Source of the DNA: Nitrosovibrio sp. Nv4
GTDB taxonomy: Bacteria; Pseudomonadota; Gammaproteobacteria; Burkholderiales; SG8-39
NCBI GenBank assembly: GCA_945906765.1
Contig: CAMDRF010000034.1
Span: forward strand, 1-32,131
Direction: 5' to 3'
DNA: 32,131 nucleotides
The notes below the pieces were generated by a model. The model was not told the origin of the DNA and made no database searches. It saw nothing but the letters and a program-made list of their open reading frames with translations. The position numbers and the translations under genes are program-made. Each line of letters starts with the position of its first letter. Position 1 is the first letter of the stretch. Below, one piece after another: positions 7,828 through 17,174 of the stretch.

Positions 7828-8536
7828 GCCCTGGCGGAGCCGAGATAGGCCCGCCGTATGACTTCGTCCTCCGCCAGCGCGCCGGGGGTGCCGCTGAAGG
7901 TGACCTTGCCCTGTTCCATCAGATAGAAATGCTGCGCCACTTTGAGCGCCATGTGCGCGTTCTGTTCGACCAGGAAGATGCTCACCCCGTCCTGGTGCAG
8001 TTGCGTGATGATGCGAAAAATCTCTTCCACCACCAGCGGGGCGAGGCCGAGCGAGGGTTCGTCCATCAGCAGGAGTTTTGGCCGGCTCATCAGCGCGCGC
8101 GCCACCGCCAGCATCTGCTGTTCGCCGCCTGAGAGGGTGCCGGCAAGCTGGGTGGATCGCTCCTTGAGCCGCGGGAACCGGGTGAAAAGGCGTTCGATAT
8201 CAGATGCAAAATCGTCCTTGCGCTGGTAAGCCCCCGCGTGGAGGTTGTCCAGCACGGTCATGTTCGGAAACACGAGGCGGTTCTCCGGCACCAGGGCGGC
8301 GCCGCCCGCGACGATCGCATGCGGCGGGCGTCCGGCGATCTCCTCGCCGGCAAAGCGGATCGAACCGATCCTCGGCCGCAGGATGCCCGCGATGGTCATC
8401 ATCAGTGTGGTCTTGCCCGCGCCATTGGGGCCGAGCAGGCAGGTGATCGAACCCTGCTGGACGTCGAGATTCACTCCCTTCAATGCCTCGATCTTGCCGT
8501 AGGCAGTGACCAGATCCCTGACTTCGAGGAGTGCAG

Positions 8537-8540
<4 letters not shown>
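7824..8540 (-). CDS. livF: LivF-type ABC transporter ATPase
   Basis: A 238-residue cytoplasmic ATPase. Walker A is GPNGAGKT (37-44), the signature is LSGGEQQ (136-142), Walker B is LLLMDEP (about 156-162), and FLVEQNAH carries the switch histidine region. ENRLVFPNMTVLDNL and the short length without a C-terminal extension are typical of LivF. Its ATG overlaps the livG stop by 4 nt and its own end overlaps the next livH by 4 nt, so it sits in the middle of a translationally coupled chain. Confidence 0.93.
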
Positions 8541-9275
<735 letters not shown>

Positions 9276-9289
<14 letters not shown>

Positions 9290-10181
9290 GCTTGCCTCCA
9301 AAGACCCGTCTGATCCACCGCAGCGTGGGAGCGTCGAGAAAGCCCTTGGGCCGCAGGTTCATCGCCAGTACGATCAGCGCCCCGAACAGCAGGTTGCGCC
9401 AGTCGCCCAGGAAGCGCAGGCCTTCGACCAGGAAACCCTGCACGAAGATCGCCGCCACGACCGTGCCGAACACGCTGCCCAGCCCGCCAAGGATCGGATA
9501 GGCGAGGGCGAAGGTGGCGAGCAGGATGCCGAAACTCGCATGCTCGATATGCGTGGTGTAGTGCGCGTAGATGCCGCCGCCCAGGCCGGCGATGGCGCCG
9601 CCGATAGTCATCGCGCTCACCTTCACCGCGGTGAGGTTGATTCCGACCGACTGCGCCGCCAGTTCGTCTTCGCCGACGGCGCGCAACACGGCGCCATAGC
9701 GCGAACGGTCGAGCCACCAAAGGATCGCCATCACCAGCACCACGAAGATCCAGATGAACAGCATCACCTGCATCGTGGTCCAGCCGTTCTCCGGGAAGTA
9801 ACGGATCTGGCGGAATCCTTCACCACCCAGCGGCCCCAGCTTGACGCCGCCCCTGGCCACCTGGTAGTCGAAATTGAAGAAGAACAGACGCACCGCTTCG
9901 CCGAACGCCAGCGTGGCGATCACCAGCATCAGGCCTTTTACGCGCAGCGCGGGAAAGCCGACCGCGCAGGCCACCGCCGCGCCGAGCAGCGAACTGGCGG
10001 CGAGCGCCGGGAGGATCGCCCAGCCGGCAAGTACCGTGAGCATCCCGGCGGCGTAGGCGCCGACCGCGAAAAACCCCGCCTGCGCCATGCTCACCTGCCC
10101 GGTCAGCAGCACGATATAGGCTGACAGGCCGAGCAGCGTATGCACGCCGATGATCTGCGCCAGGCCGAAATAGAAGTCCAT
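9276..10181 (-). CDS. livM: LivM-type ABC permease (first copy in the operon)
   Basis: A 301-residue HAAT permease. The opening LGLSAYIVLLTGQVSMAQAGFFAVGAYAAG and the segments FPALRVKGLMLVIATLAFGEAVRL, GAVLRAVGEDELAAQSVGI and LGGLGSVFGTVVAAIFVQGFL identify LivM. The ATG at 10181 directly abuts the stop of the upstream livH (10182). The protein is clearly diverged from the other LivM of the same operon, so the pair is an old duplication or separate acquisition and not a recent copy. The C terminus ends in a basic tail RRVFGGKRGAA. Confidence 0.92.
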
Positions 10182-11060
10182 CTAGTCGCGGCCTTCCTTG
10201 GGAGCGAACAGGCCGCCGGGGCGGAACACCAGGAACACGAACAGCAGCAGCATGACGTACAGGTCGCGCTCGGTCACGCCGCGGTACTGCTGCAGCACGC
10301 TTTCGAAGCCGCCCACCAGCAGTCCGGCGACGATCGCGCCGGGAATGCTGCCCAGGCCGCCGATCACGGTGACGATCAGGCCCTTGATCGTGAGCGGCGT
10401 CGTCAGGAGCGGGGAGAGCGTGCCGACCGATGCGCCGATCATGGCGCCGGCAATCCCGCCCAGCAATCCGGTGATGACGAAGGTCATCGCGTTCACCTGT
10501 CCGACGCGAATGCCGCACAGTTGCGCGGCCACCGCCTGCTGCGATACCGCGCGTGTGGCAAGGCCGAGCCGCGTCCTGTAGAGCAGCGCGAGCAGTCCGG
10601 CCATGCACAAGATGCTCACCACGAACACCATCAGCAGGTCGCCGCGCAGCGTGAATTCTCCGGCACGCAGCATCACGTCGTCGAACAGCGCCGGGTAGTT
10701 GAGCGGCATGCCGTCGGTCTGGTGCACGATGACCTCGTCGACCAGCAGCAACATGCCCACTGTAGCCATCAGCGTGGCGAGCGGGTTCGAGATCGGGATG
10801 AAATGGAAGCAGGCGAGGTAGACGATGTAGCCAAGCAGGCCGCCGGCGAGGAAGGCGCAGAAGAACACCGCCAGCGGCGGGGCGCCCGCAAATACTTTGA
10901 GGACCAGCAGGCCGCAATAGGCGCCGCCGACCGAGGCCGCGGCGTAAGATAAGTTCAGCTTGTGCATCACGCCGAACACCAGCGTGAAGCCGATCCCGAT
11001 CAGCGCATAGGTCGCGCCGAACAGCACGCCGTCGGAGAGCGATTGAATGAAATCCAGCAT
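10182..11060 (-). CDS. livH: LivH-type ABC permease (first copy in the operon)
   Basis: A 292-residue HAAT permease. The opening MLDFIQSLSDGVLFGATYALIGIGFTL, the loop RTRLGLATRAVSQQAVAAQLCGI and the segment GLIVTVIGGLGSIPGAIVAGLLVGGFE are LivH hallmarks. The ATG at 11060 gives the standard N terminus, yet no ribosome site precedes it at normal spacing: the start codon follows immediately on the six T residues of a hairpin terminator. Expression may therefore depend on how that hairpin folds, or on initiation by another route. Confidence 0.92.
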   Translation of the reverse strand: MLDFIQSLSDGVLFGATYALIGIGFTLVFGVMHKLNLSYAAASVGGAYCGLLVLKVFAGAPPLAVFFCAFLAGGLLGYIVYLACFHFIPISNPLATLMATVGMLLLVDEVIVHQTDGMPLNYPALFDDVMLRAGEFTLRGDLLMVFVVSILCMAGLLALLYRTRLGLATRAVSQQAVAAQLCGIRVGQVNAMTFVITGLLGGIAGAMIGASVGTLSPLLTTPLTIKGLIVTVIGGLGSIPGAIVAGLLVGGFESVLQQYRGVTERDLYVMLLLFVFLVFRPGGLFAPKEGRD

Positions 11061-11092
11061 AAAAAAGGCGCGGCCTCGTCAGCCGCGCCTTT
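11061..11092 (-). terminator. Intrinsic terminator/attenuator between the binding-protein gene and livH
   Basis: Eight G/C pairs (GGCGCGGC 11067-11074 with GCCGCGCC 11082-11089), extended by three A-T pairs, enclose a 7-nt loop. On the minus strand the stem is followed by six T residues (11066-11061). It lies 12 nt past the stop of the solute-binding gene and ends exactly at the livH start codon. Such a site would give more binding protein than permease. Confidence 0.85.
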
Positions 11093-11104
11093 CCCTTGCG
11101 CCCT

Positions 11105-12298
11105 TTACAGGGGGTTGTGCAGAACGACCCAGTTGCCGCCCTTCGCCTGGACAAACAGGTAGGGCTTGTCCGCCTCGCGGTCCTCGGTGCGTTTGGTGTC
11201 GCCCAGCAGGCCCTTGGTGACCTTGAGTTTCGCCAGGCCGTCGCGGATCTTGCGGCGGTCCGCCTGCACGTCCTTCGGGTTGCCGGAGATTTTCTCCGAC
11301 TCCATCACTTGCTTGAGGATGAACATGTTCTCCCAGGCCGCCATGCTGTGCAGGTCCGCGCTGCCCTTGAACTTGGCTGTCGCATCGGCCGCCGCTTTGC
11401 CTTCCTTGTTGACCGGCGCGAAACTGGTCGGGATCATCATGCCTTCAGCTTGCTTGGCGCATCCCTGCATGGTTTCCAGGCTGGAGGTGCTGGTTAGGCC
11501 GACCAGCAGCTTGGGCTTCACGCCCTGGCGCTGCATTTCCTTCAGCACACCGCAGGTGGAGAAGGGGTGGGCCGAAATCGCGACGACGTCGGCGTTCGCT
11601 TTCTTCATCTCGCGCACCTGGGTGGCGAAGTTGGTGTCGGCCAGCAGCCACTTGGTCTCGCCGGCGATCGTGTAGCCGTTGGCCGCGGCCCGGTCCTTCA
11701 TCACCACGTACCAGGTGGCGCGCGAGTGCGCGAAATCCTCCTCGACGCCGCCGAACACCGTCTTCATCTCCGGGTGCTTCTGCTTCAGCCAGTAAAACAT
11801 CGACGAATACATCGTCATTTCGTTGGGCACGTTGCGGAACGACCACTCGGAAATCCGCGCCAGGCCGCCCTTGATCGCGACGTCGCTGAAAATCGGGAAC
11901 TGCAGGCCGGAGTCGCTCGCGTCGCCGGCCTTCTTCTGCAGGATGCCGAACAGCGGCTCCGCCACGTTGGAGCAGGTCGGGCCGACGCCGACCAGCGCAT
12001 CGGTACCGGCCATCCGGCGCGCGACGGAAATGCCTTCCTCCGCCGTGCAGCGGTCGTCGTAGTAGTCGATCTTGATTTTCGCCTTGGAGCCGTCCGCGAG
12101 CGCCACGCCGCCCGCCTTGTTGATCTGGTCGGCGGCAGCGAGCATCGCGGCCTCGCTGTTGATGCCGAACGAGCGCACCACGCCGGACTTGGCGCCGAAG
12201 CCGGCGATCTTGATGGTCTTTTCCTGCGCTAGCGCGCCGCCGGCGGCGAATGCGAGTGCGACGGCTGCGGTGATTCCCTTCAAGGCGATTTTCTTCAC
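11105..12298 (-). CDS. Liv-type periplasmic solute-binding protein
   Basis: A 397-residue type-1 periplasmic binding protein (Peripla_BP_6/LivK class). It has a signal peptide (KKIALKGITAAVALAFAAGG, cleavage near ALA-QEK) and the opening KTIKIAGFGAKSG. AAMLAAADQINKAGGVALADG and DDRCTAEEGISVARRM follow, as in this class. The start is GTG at 12298, preceded by a strong AAGGAGGAG. It heads the operon and is separated from the permease genes by a terminator. The ligand cannot be read from sequence; the divergent acyl-CoA synthetase makes a carboxylic acid plausible. It lacks close resemblance to the binding protein of the second transport operon, so the two systems should take different compounds. 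Confidence 0.92.
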   Translation of the reverse strand: MKKIALKGITAAVALAFAAGGALAQEKTIKIAGFGAKSGVVRSFGINSEAAMLAAADQINKAGGVALADGSKAKIKIDYYDDRCTAEEGISVARRMAGTDALVGVGPTCSNVAEPLFGILQKKAGDASDSGLQFPIFSDVAIKGGLARISEWSFRNVPNEMTMYSSMFYWLKQKHPEMKTVFGGVEEDFAHSRATWYVVMKDRAAANGYTIAGETKWLLADTNFATQVREMKKANADVVAISAHPFSTCGVLKEMQRQGVKPKLLVGLTSTSSLETMQGCAKQAEGMMIPTSFAPVNKEGKAAADATAKFKGSADLHSMAAWENMFILKQVMESEKISGNPKDVQADRRKIRDGLAKLKVTKGLLGDTKRTEDREADKPYLFVQAKGGNWVVLHNPL

Positions 12299-12349
12299 GG
12301 GGTCTCCTCCTTCAGGTAGATTCGTTCAGTGTAATTGGGAGGAGGAGCA

Positions 12350-13993
12350 ATGGCAAAGACAAATAGACGAAATGTTGCGGCGCGCAAGAAAGACCTGTGG
12401 GCGGGTCTGAAGCCCGGCTCGGCCAATCGCACCACGTTGTCGCCACTTTCGTTTCTGCCGCGGGCAGCGGAAATTTACCCGGACCGCATCGCCGTGATCC
12501 ACGGCGCGCAACGCATTACCTATGCGCAGTTCTACCAACGCGCGCGGCGCCTCGCCTCCGCGCTCGCGAAACGCGGCGTCGGGAAGGGCGATGTGGTCGC
12601 GGCGATGCTGCCCAACGTGCCGGCGATGCTCGACGCGCACTACGGCGTGCCGATGCTCGGCGCGGTGCTAAATGCCATCAATACGCGCCTCGATGCGGAC
12701 ACCGTGGCCTACATTCTCGAGCACGGCGAGGCCAAGGCGTTCCTCACGGATCGCGTATTCGCCGCAGTGGTCGGTCCGGCCTTGAAGAAATTGAAAAGGA
12801 AAATCCTGGTCATCGATATCGATGATCCTCTTTACACCGGACCCGGCGAACGGTTGGGCAGTATTGAATATGAGAAATTCATAGCTGGTGGAAGCCCGGA
12901 TTTTTCATGGAAATTACCCCAAAACGAATACGATCCAATTGCGTTGAACTACACCTCCGGCACCACCGGGCGGCCCAAGGGCGTGGTCTACCATCACCGC
13001 GGCACTTTCCTCGAGTCGATGGGCAACATCACCGCCTGGGCGATGCCGGCGCAGCCGGTCTACCTCTGGACACTGCCGATGTTCCATTGCAACGGCTGGT
13101 GTTACCCCTGGTCCGTGGTGGCGATGTGCGGCACGCACGTCTGCCTGCGCGCGGTGGACCCGGCGTTGATCTTCCCGATGATCGTCGAGCACGGCGTTAC
13201 CCACATGTGCGGCGCGCCGACGGTGCTCAGCATGCTGACCGCCGCGCCGGAAGAGCAGCGGCGCAAGTTCGCCCGGCCGGTGCACATCATGACCGGCGGG
13301 TCGCCGCCGCCGGCCAAGGTGATCGAGGCGATGGAGGAACTCGGCTTTCAGGTGCTGCACATCTATGGCATGACGGAACTTCAGGGACCCTCGACCTTTT
13401 GTGCCCCGCAGGAGAACTGGCAGGACAAATACACCGAGATGGCGCGGCAGGGCGTCCGCTATCAAGTGGTCGAGGGCCATATCGTCGGTGATCCGAAGTC
13501 CTGCAAGCCAGTAAGGAAGGACGGCCGGACCATGGGCGAAATCCTGATCCAGGCCAATACCGTCATGCTCGGCTATCTCAAGGATCCGAAAGCGACCGCG
13601 GAGGCTTTCCATGGCGGCTGGATGCATACCGACGACCTCGCGGTCTGGCATCCGACCAGCTATATCGAGATCAAGGACCGCAAGAAGGACATCATCATCT
13701 CCGGCGGCGAGAACATTTCTTCGGTGGAAGTGGAGATCGCGCTCTACAAGCATCCGGCGACGCAGCTCGCCGCGGTGGTGGCCAGGCCCCACGAAAAATG
13801 GGGCGAAACGCCGTGCGCGTTCGTGCAACTGAAGCCTGGGGCCAATGCCACGGAAGAAGAGTTCATCGTGTGGTGCAGGGAAAACCTGGCCAGATTCAAG
13901 GTGCCGAAGAAAATCGTCTTCGGCGCACTGCCCACCACGGCGACCGGCAAGATCCAGAAGTTCGTGTTGCGGGGAAAAGCCCGGACCCTCTGA
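12350..13993 (+). CDS. Acyl-CoA synthetase (AMP-forming)
   Basis: A 547-residue member of the adenylate-forming enzyme family, which activates a carboxylic acid to acyl-AMP and then acyl-CoA. Motifs are the P-loop YTSGTTGRPKG (201-211), HCNGWCYPW, YGMTEL, GWMHTDDLA, DRKKDIIISGGENIS (hinge region) and the C-terminal TGKIQKF with the catalytic Lys. The overall pattern resembles the medium-chain/DmdB (methylmercaptopropionyl-CoA ligase)-like group; the true acid is unknown. ATG 12350 is preceded by GGGAGGAGGAGC, a very strong ribosome site, which decides against the TTG at 12335. It is divergent from the solute-binding gene with 51 bp between starts. The phzF-like gene follows with no gap. Confidence 0.93.
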   Translation: MAKTNRRNVAARKKDLWAGLKPGSANRTTLSPLSFLPRAAEIYPDRIAVIHGAQRITYAQFYQRARRLASALAKRGVGKGDVVAAMLPNVPAMLDAHYGVPMLGAVLNAINTRLDADTVAYILEHGEAKAFLTDRVFAAVVGPALKKLKRKILVIDIDDPLYTGPGERLGSIEYEKFIAGGSPDFSWKLPQNEYDPIALNYTSGTTGRPKGVVYHHRGTFLESMGNITAWAMPAQPVYLWTLPMFHCNGWCYPWSVVAMCGTHVCLRAVDPALIFPMIVEHGVTHMCGAPTVLSMLTAAPEEQRRKFARPVHIMTGGSPPPAKVIEAMEELGFQVLHIYGMTELQGPSTFCAPQENWQDKYTEMARQGVRYQVVEGHIVGDPKSCKPVRKDGRTMGEILIQANTVMLGYLKDPKATAEAFHGGWMHTDDLAVWHPTSYIEIKDRKKDIIISGGENISSVEVEIALYKHPATQLAAVVARPHEKWGETPCAFVQLKPGANATEEEFIVWCRENLARFKVPKKIVFGALPTTATGKIQKFVLRGKARTL

Positions 13994-14857
13994 ATGAAAT
14001 CGGTGCGCTTCAAACAGGTGGATGTGTTCACTCGGGTGCCCTTTCGCGGCAATCCGGTGGCGGTGATCCTGGAAGGAGATGGCTTGGCCACGGCGGACAT
14101 GCAGCGCATCGCCGCCTGGACGAATCTCTCCGAGACCACGTTCGTCCTGCAGCCCAGTTCCTCCGATGCCGACTACCGGCTGCGGATCTTCACGCCGCGC
14201 TCGGAGCTGCCCTTCGCCGGACACCCGACCATCGGCAGCGCGCACGCGGTACTGGAAGCGGGGATCGTGAAACCGAAGTCGGGCAAGCTGCGGCAGGAGT
14301 GCGGCGTGGGCATCCTCGAGCTGCAACTGGATGGCGAGACGCTATGGCTGGAGTCGCCGCCGGCGACGGATACGCCGTTGGCGAAATTCGATCTCGAGGA
14401 TCTGGAAAAATCTCTCAAGTCGAAGGTCCAGGGCACGCCATGCATCATCAATGTCGGACCGCGTTGGCTGGTCGCTAAATTGAGCGATGCCAACGCCGTC
14501 GCGGCGCTGGACCCTGACATGCAAATCCTTTGCAGCATGAGCAACCGGCTTTCGATCGGCGGGGTCACGGTGTATAGCGATTCCGGCGACGGCGAGTCGG
14601 CCATCCACGTGCGATCTTTCGCGCCGGCGCACGGCATTGCCGAGGATCCGGTGTGCGGCAGCGGCAATATCAGCGTCGCAGCGTACCTGATGAAGACCGG
14701 GCAGGCCGCGCGATTGGGGAGCCGCTATACGGCGCGCCAGGGAATGCAACTGGGACGCGACGGGCGCGTTTCGGTCCGCATCGAAGGCGGGAAGATCTTT
14801 CTTGGCGGCAGCGCGGTGACCTGCATCGAGGGCTCGCTGCGCCTGCCGGCGGGTTAG
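13994..14857 (+). CDS. PhzF-family isomerase
   Basis: A 287-residue protein of the PhzF/diaminopimelate-epimerase fold. Seen are RFKQVDVFTRVPFRGNPVAVI at the N terminus, the NLSETTFV motif with catalytic-type Glu47, the anion-binding AGHPTIGSAHAV and the second-domain EDPVCGSGNISVAAYL. PhzF itself isomerises trans-2,3-dihydro-3-hydroxyanthranilate, but most family members have no known substrate. No other phenazine gene is present here. The ATG starts one base after the TGA of the acyl-CoA synthetase, so the two are co-translated. Confidence 0.9.
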   Translation: MKSVRFKQVDVFTRVPFRGNPVAVILEGDGLATADMQRIAAWTNLSETTFVLQPSSSDADYRLRIFTPRSELPFAGHPTIGSAHAVLEAGIVKPKSGKLRQECGVGILELQLDGETLWLESPPATDTPLAKFDLEDLEKSLKSKVQGTPCIINVGPRWLVAKLSDANAVAALDPDMQILCSMSNRLSIGGVTVYSDSGDGESAIHVRSFAPAHGIAEDPVCGSGNISVAAYLMKTGQAARLGSRYTARQGMQLGRDGRVSVRIEGGKIFLGGSAVTCIEGSLRLPAG

Positions 14858-14866
14858 GTCGCGGCA

Positions 14867-15283
14867 ATGGACCTGATCGACCTGGAGGTGATCGGCTGGC
14901 TGTTCTCCGTCGTATCGGGGATCGCGCTCGCGCTCGGCTTTCTGATTATTGTGCTGAATCACAGCCGCGATGAAACCAGGGCCGTGGCGCGCAATCGAGT
15001 GCTCGAAGACATCGTGCTTTCTCTCATCTGGGCGCTGGGCCTCGCCGGTGGGGCCGGCGTGTTGCTCGGCCAGGGTTGGAGCAGGCTGGCGCTCGAATTC
15101 TTCTGCTGGACCCTGATGGTGCTGCTGCTGATGTCGTGCTGGTCGTGGCTGCGGGCAACGCCACCGCCGCGACACCTGCGCGCGGTCCAGCTTGCGCTGT
15201 TCGTCATCCCGGTGATCGCGATCTGCATGGCCACGATCCTGACGCTGCGTGGCGAAACCACGCTGCGCGTCCTATCAGGTTAG
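14867..15283 (+). CDS. Small four-helix membrane protein of unknown function
   Basis: A 138-residue protein with four predicted transmembrane helices (about residues 8-30, 48-68, 73-92 and 106-126) and a short basic loop (HSRDETRAVARNR). I do not recognise a family. It begins 9 nt behind the phzF-like gene and should be the third gene of that operon. Its TAG stop shares bases with the TAA of the convergent DUF5615 gene (TTAG at 15280-15283). Confidence 0.7.
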   Translation: MDLIDLEVIGWLFSVVSGIALALGFLIIVLNHSRDETRAVARNRVLEDIVLSLIWALGLAGGAGVLLGQGWSRLALEFFCWTLMVLLLMSCWSWLRATPPPRHLRAVQLALFVIPVIAICMATILTLRGETTLRVLSG

Positions 15284-15600
15284 CCGCCGATTCGGACCAA
15301 TGTCCTGGGTACGTGTCTTTCGAGTTGCGACGTCAGCGCGGGAACCAACGGAACCAGGTCCACCAAAGCCGTACTTCGAGCAACCAGCACGAATACCGCG
15401 AGCGGCAAGCTATCGAGATTTTGCTGGAACTGCAGGTTCTGGTCGGCGGTAACAAACGCCTGAAAGTCCGTCGAGGCGAGACGCAATAGCGCCCCGTTCT
15501 TCACACCGGACCAACCCATACGCTGAACGGAAGTCACCTCATGGCCCTGCAACAGACGGCTCAGCCGCCACGGCAGAGATTCGTCAAGCAGGATGCGCAC
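15280..15600 (-). CDS. DUF5615 PIN-like toxin
   Basis: A 106-residue protein starting VRILLDESLPWRLSRLLQGH, the usual opening of DUF5615 (Mut7-C/PIN-like) proteins. The later segment AFVTADQNLQFQQNL carries the second acidic cluster. The GTG at 15600 gives this standard start; GTG 15618 or TTG 15624 would add a few residues. It overlaps the end of the DUF433 gene by 17 nt. The DUF433-DUF5615 order is a recurrent toxin-antitoxin-like pair, the DUF5615 member being the presumed RNase. Toxicity here is inferred from family and layout only. Confidence 0.82.
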   Translation of the reverse strand: MRILLDESLPWRLSRLLQGHEVTSVQRMGWSGVKNGALLRLASTDFQAFVTADQNLQFQQNLDSLPLAVFVLVARSTALVDLVPLVPALTSQLERHVPRTLVRIGG

Positions 15601-15802
15601 GGGCTTCAGCAGCCTCACGCGCAAGTTCCAGCGCTGCCAGGGCTTGCTCGCGGGTAACCGACGGGTAGTCTTCGAGGAACTGCTCCAGGTCTTCTCCCGC
15701 CTCCAGCGTATCGAAGAGGTTCTTCAATGGAACCCTCGTGCCCACAAAGACCGGCACGCCCCCTTGAATCTCGGGGTCACGATGAATGACCATTTGCGCC
15801 AT
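15584..15802 (-). CDS. DUF433 antitoxin-like protein
   Basis: A 72-residue protein with the DUF433 core: IHRDPEIQGGVPVFVGTRVPLKNLFDTL, then LEQFLEDYPSVTREQALAAL. This is a small winged-helix-like domain found beside DUF5615 toxins. ATG 15802 has GGAGG six bases upstream. The alternative ATG at 15793 would drop three residues. As the first gene of the pair it probably neutralises the toxin and may repress their shared promoter. Confidence 0.86.
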   Translation of the reverse strand: MAQMVIHRDPEIQGGVPVFVGTRVPLKNLFDTLEAGEDLEQFLEDYPSVTREQALAALELAREAAEARAHPA

Positions 15803-15850
15803 GACAAGTCCTCCGAGCGAAGTAAAACGAAGGAAATTCTATCCCAACTG

Positions 15851-15994
15851 ATGCGCACCTTTGCAGGGCCGTTGATTTCTGGTTTTTCTACCATCCCACG
15901 CATCAGGCGCGTGAGCTGGTGGTCGGACCGGCACCTGCTCGCGGCGGGAGTGATCCTGCTCCCCGTCGCCGTCGGCATCGTGTTTCTTGCCTGA
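15851..15994 (+). CDS. Doubtful small membrane ORF
   Basis: A 47-codon ORF with one C-terminal hydrophobic helix (HLLAAGVILLPVAVGIVFLA) and a basic region before it. I see no good ribosome site and no recognised family. It lies in the 277-bp gap between the DUF433 gene and the C45 hydrolase, where nothing else is evident. It may be a real single-pass peptide or chance. Confidence 0.25.
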   Translation: MRTFAGPLISGFSTIPRIRRVSWWSDRHLLAAGVILLPVAVGIVFLA

Positions 15995-16079
15995 GCCTGG
16001 GTACGCGTGAAGTTGACCGAACTCGCGATCACCGGCAAGCGCGTCATCGCCAAGTTCGGCAAGGGCGTACTATCCGGGC

Positions 16080-17174
16080 ATGAGCATGTTCCCGGTAGTC
16101 GAGGTTTCAGGCGGCGCGTTCGAGCGCGGCCGCATCCACGGCGAACGGGCGCGCGGCCGCGTGGAGCGTTCGCTGGCAAACTATGCCAGCCTTTTTTCGT
16201 TCAACGGCATGGCGTGGGAGGAAGCACAACGGCGCAGCGCGGGGTACCGCGACCTGATCGGCGGGTTCGACGCCGCGCTGCTCGATGAAATGGAAGGCAT
16301 CGCGCGCGGCGCCGGTCGGCCGTTCAGTGAAATCCTTGCCTTGAATGCGCGTACCGAGGTCCTGCCGCCATCGTTTCTCACCGGAGCGGACGCCGGCGAA
16401 TGCACGGCGATCGCCGTTGCCCCGTCGGCGAGTTCCACCGGCGGAACCCTGCTGGCACAGAATTGGGATTGGGTCGGCTCGCAGCGCGAGGCCATGATTG
16501 TCCTGCGCGTTCGTGAAAGTGGCGATGCGGGCTGCCTCACGCTGACGGAAGCCGGGATGCTGGCCAAGATCGGATTCAATTCCCTCGGCCTGGGCGTGTG
16601 CCTCAATATCCTGCGCTCGGTGTTTGACGGAGGACATGCTGGCATTCCGGTGCACGTGCTGTTGCGCGGATTGCTCAAGCGCTCCAGCGTGCGCGATGCC
16701 ATCGCGTTCTGCTCGACGCTTTCGTTCGGGGGTTCCTCGAACATCCTGCTGGCCGATCGCGGCGGAGAGTGCGCCAGCCTGGAGTTCTCACCCGAAGGCA
16801 TGCGCGTGGTGCGCGGGGAGGGCGGCACGCTTTGCCATACGAACCATTTCCTCCATCCCGAGGCCGCTGGCTGGCAGGCCCGGCATGTGCCGAACCTTTC
16901 GACTATTCCCAGGCTTGATCGCGCACGACAGCTTGCGGCGTCGCGCGCGAAGCACGGCGTCGAGGATGTGAAGCGCTTGCTGCGCGATGAATCCGCGGGC
17001 TTGCTGTCCATCTGCCGAAAGCCAGATGCTTCGCTGCCGCCGGAGGCGCAAATAGAGTCCGTCGCGTCGGTGATCATGGAACTCGGGCGCGGCGTCATGC
17101 ATATTGCGCCGGATGTGCCGTCGCGCACCGAGTACCAGCCTGTAGCGCTGGCGGGTGAACCGGCGCTCGCCTAG
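16080..17174 (+). CDS. C45-family autoproteolytic acyltransferase/hydrolase
   Basis: A 364-residue Ntn-hydrolase of the acyl-CoA:6-aminopenicillanate acyltransferase (peptidase C45) type. These precursors cut themselves before a Cys that becomes the N-terminal nucleophile. The expected Cys is Cys108 in AGECTAIAV, placed like Cys103 of the fungal enzyme. Other family segments are FERGRIHGERARG at the N terminus, EMEGIARGAGRPFSEILALNARTE, LLAQNWDW and GLGVCLNIL. There is no signal peptide, so it should act in the cytoplasm, probably on an amide. ATG 16080 was chosen, with 16086 possible. Its TAG stop overlaps the TAG of the convergent livF in CTAG. Confidence 0.85.
   Translation: MSMFPVVEVSGGAFERGRIHGERARGRVERSLANYASLFSFNGMAWEEAQRRSAGYRDLIGGFDAALLDEMEGIARGAGRPFSEILALNARTEVLPPSFLTGADAGECTAIAVAPSASSTGGTLLAQNWDWVGSQREAMIVLRVRESGDAGCLTLTEAGMLAKIGFNSLGLGVCLNILRSVFDGGHAGIPVHVLLRGLLKRSSVRDAIAFCSTLSFGGSSNILLADRGGECASLEFSPEGMRVVRGEGGTLCHTNHFLHPEAAGWQARHVPNLSTIPRLDRARQLAASRAKHGVEDVKRLLRDESAGLLSICRKPDASLPPEAQIESVASVIMELGRGVMHIAPDVPSRTEYQPVALAGEPALA

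Noticed and set aside
9820-11154. 444-codon minus-strand ORF across the livH/livM region
   Set aside because: Highly Arg-rich frame shadow of two well-supported permease genes on the same strand.
12335-12349. TTG start for the acyl-CoA synthetase
   Set aside because: The ATG at 12350 is preceded by a very strong ribosome site that would itself be coding if TTG were used.
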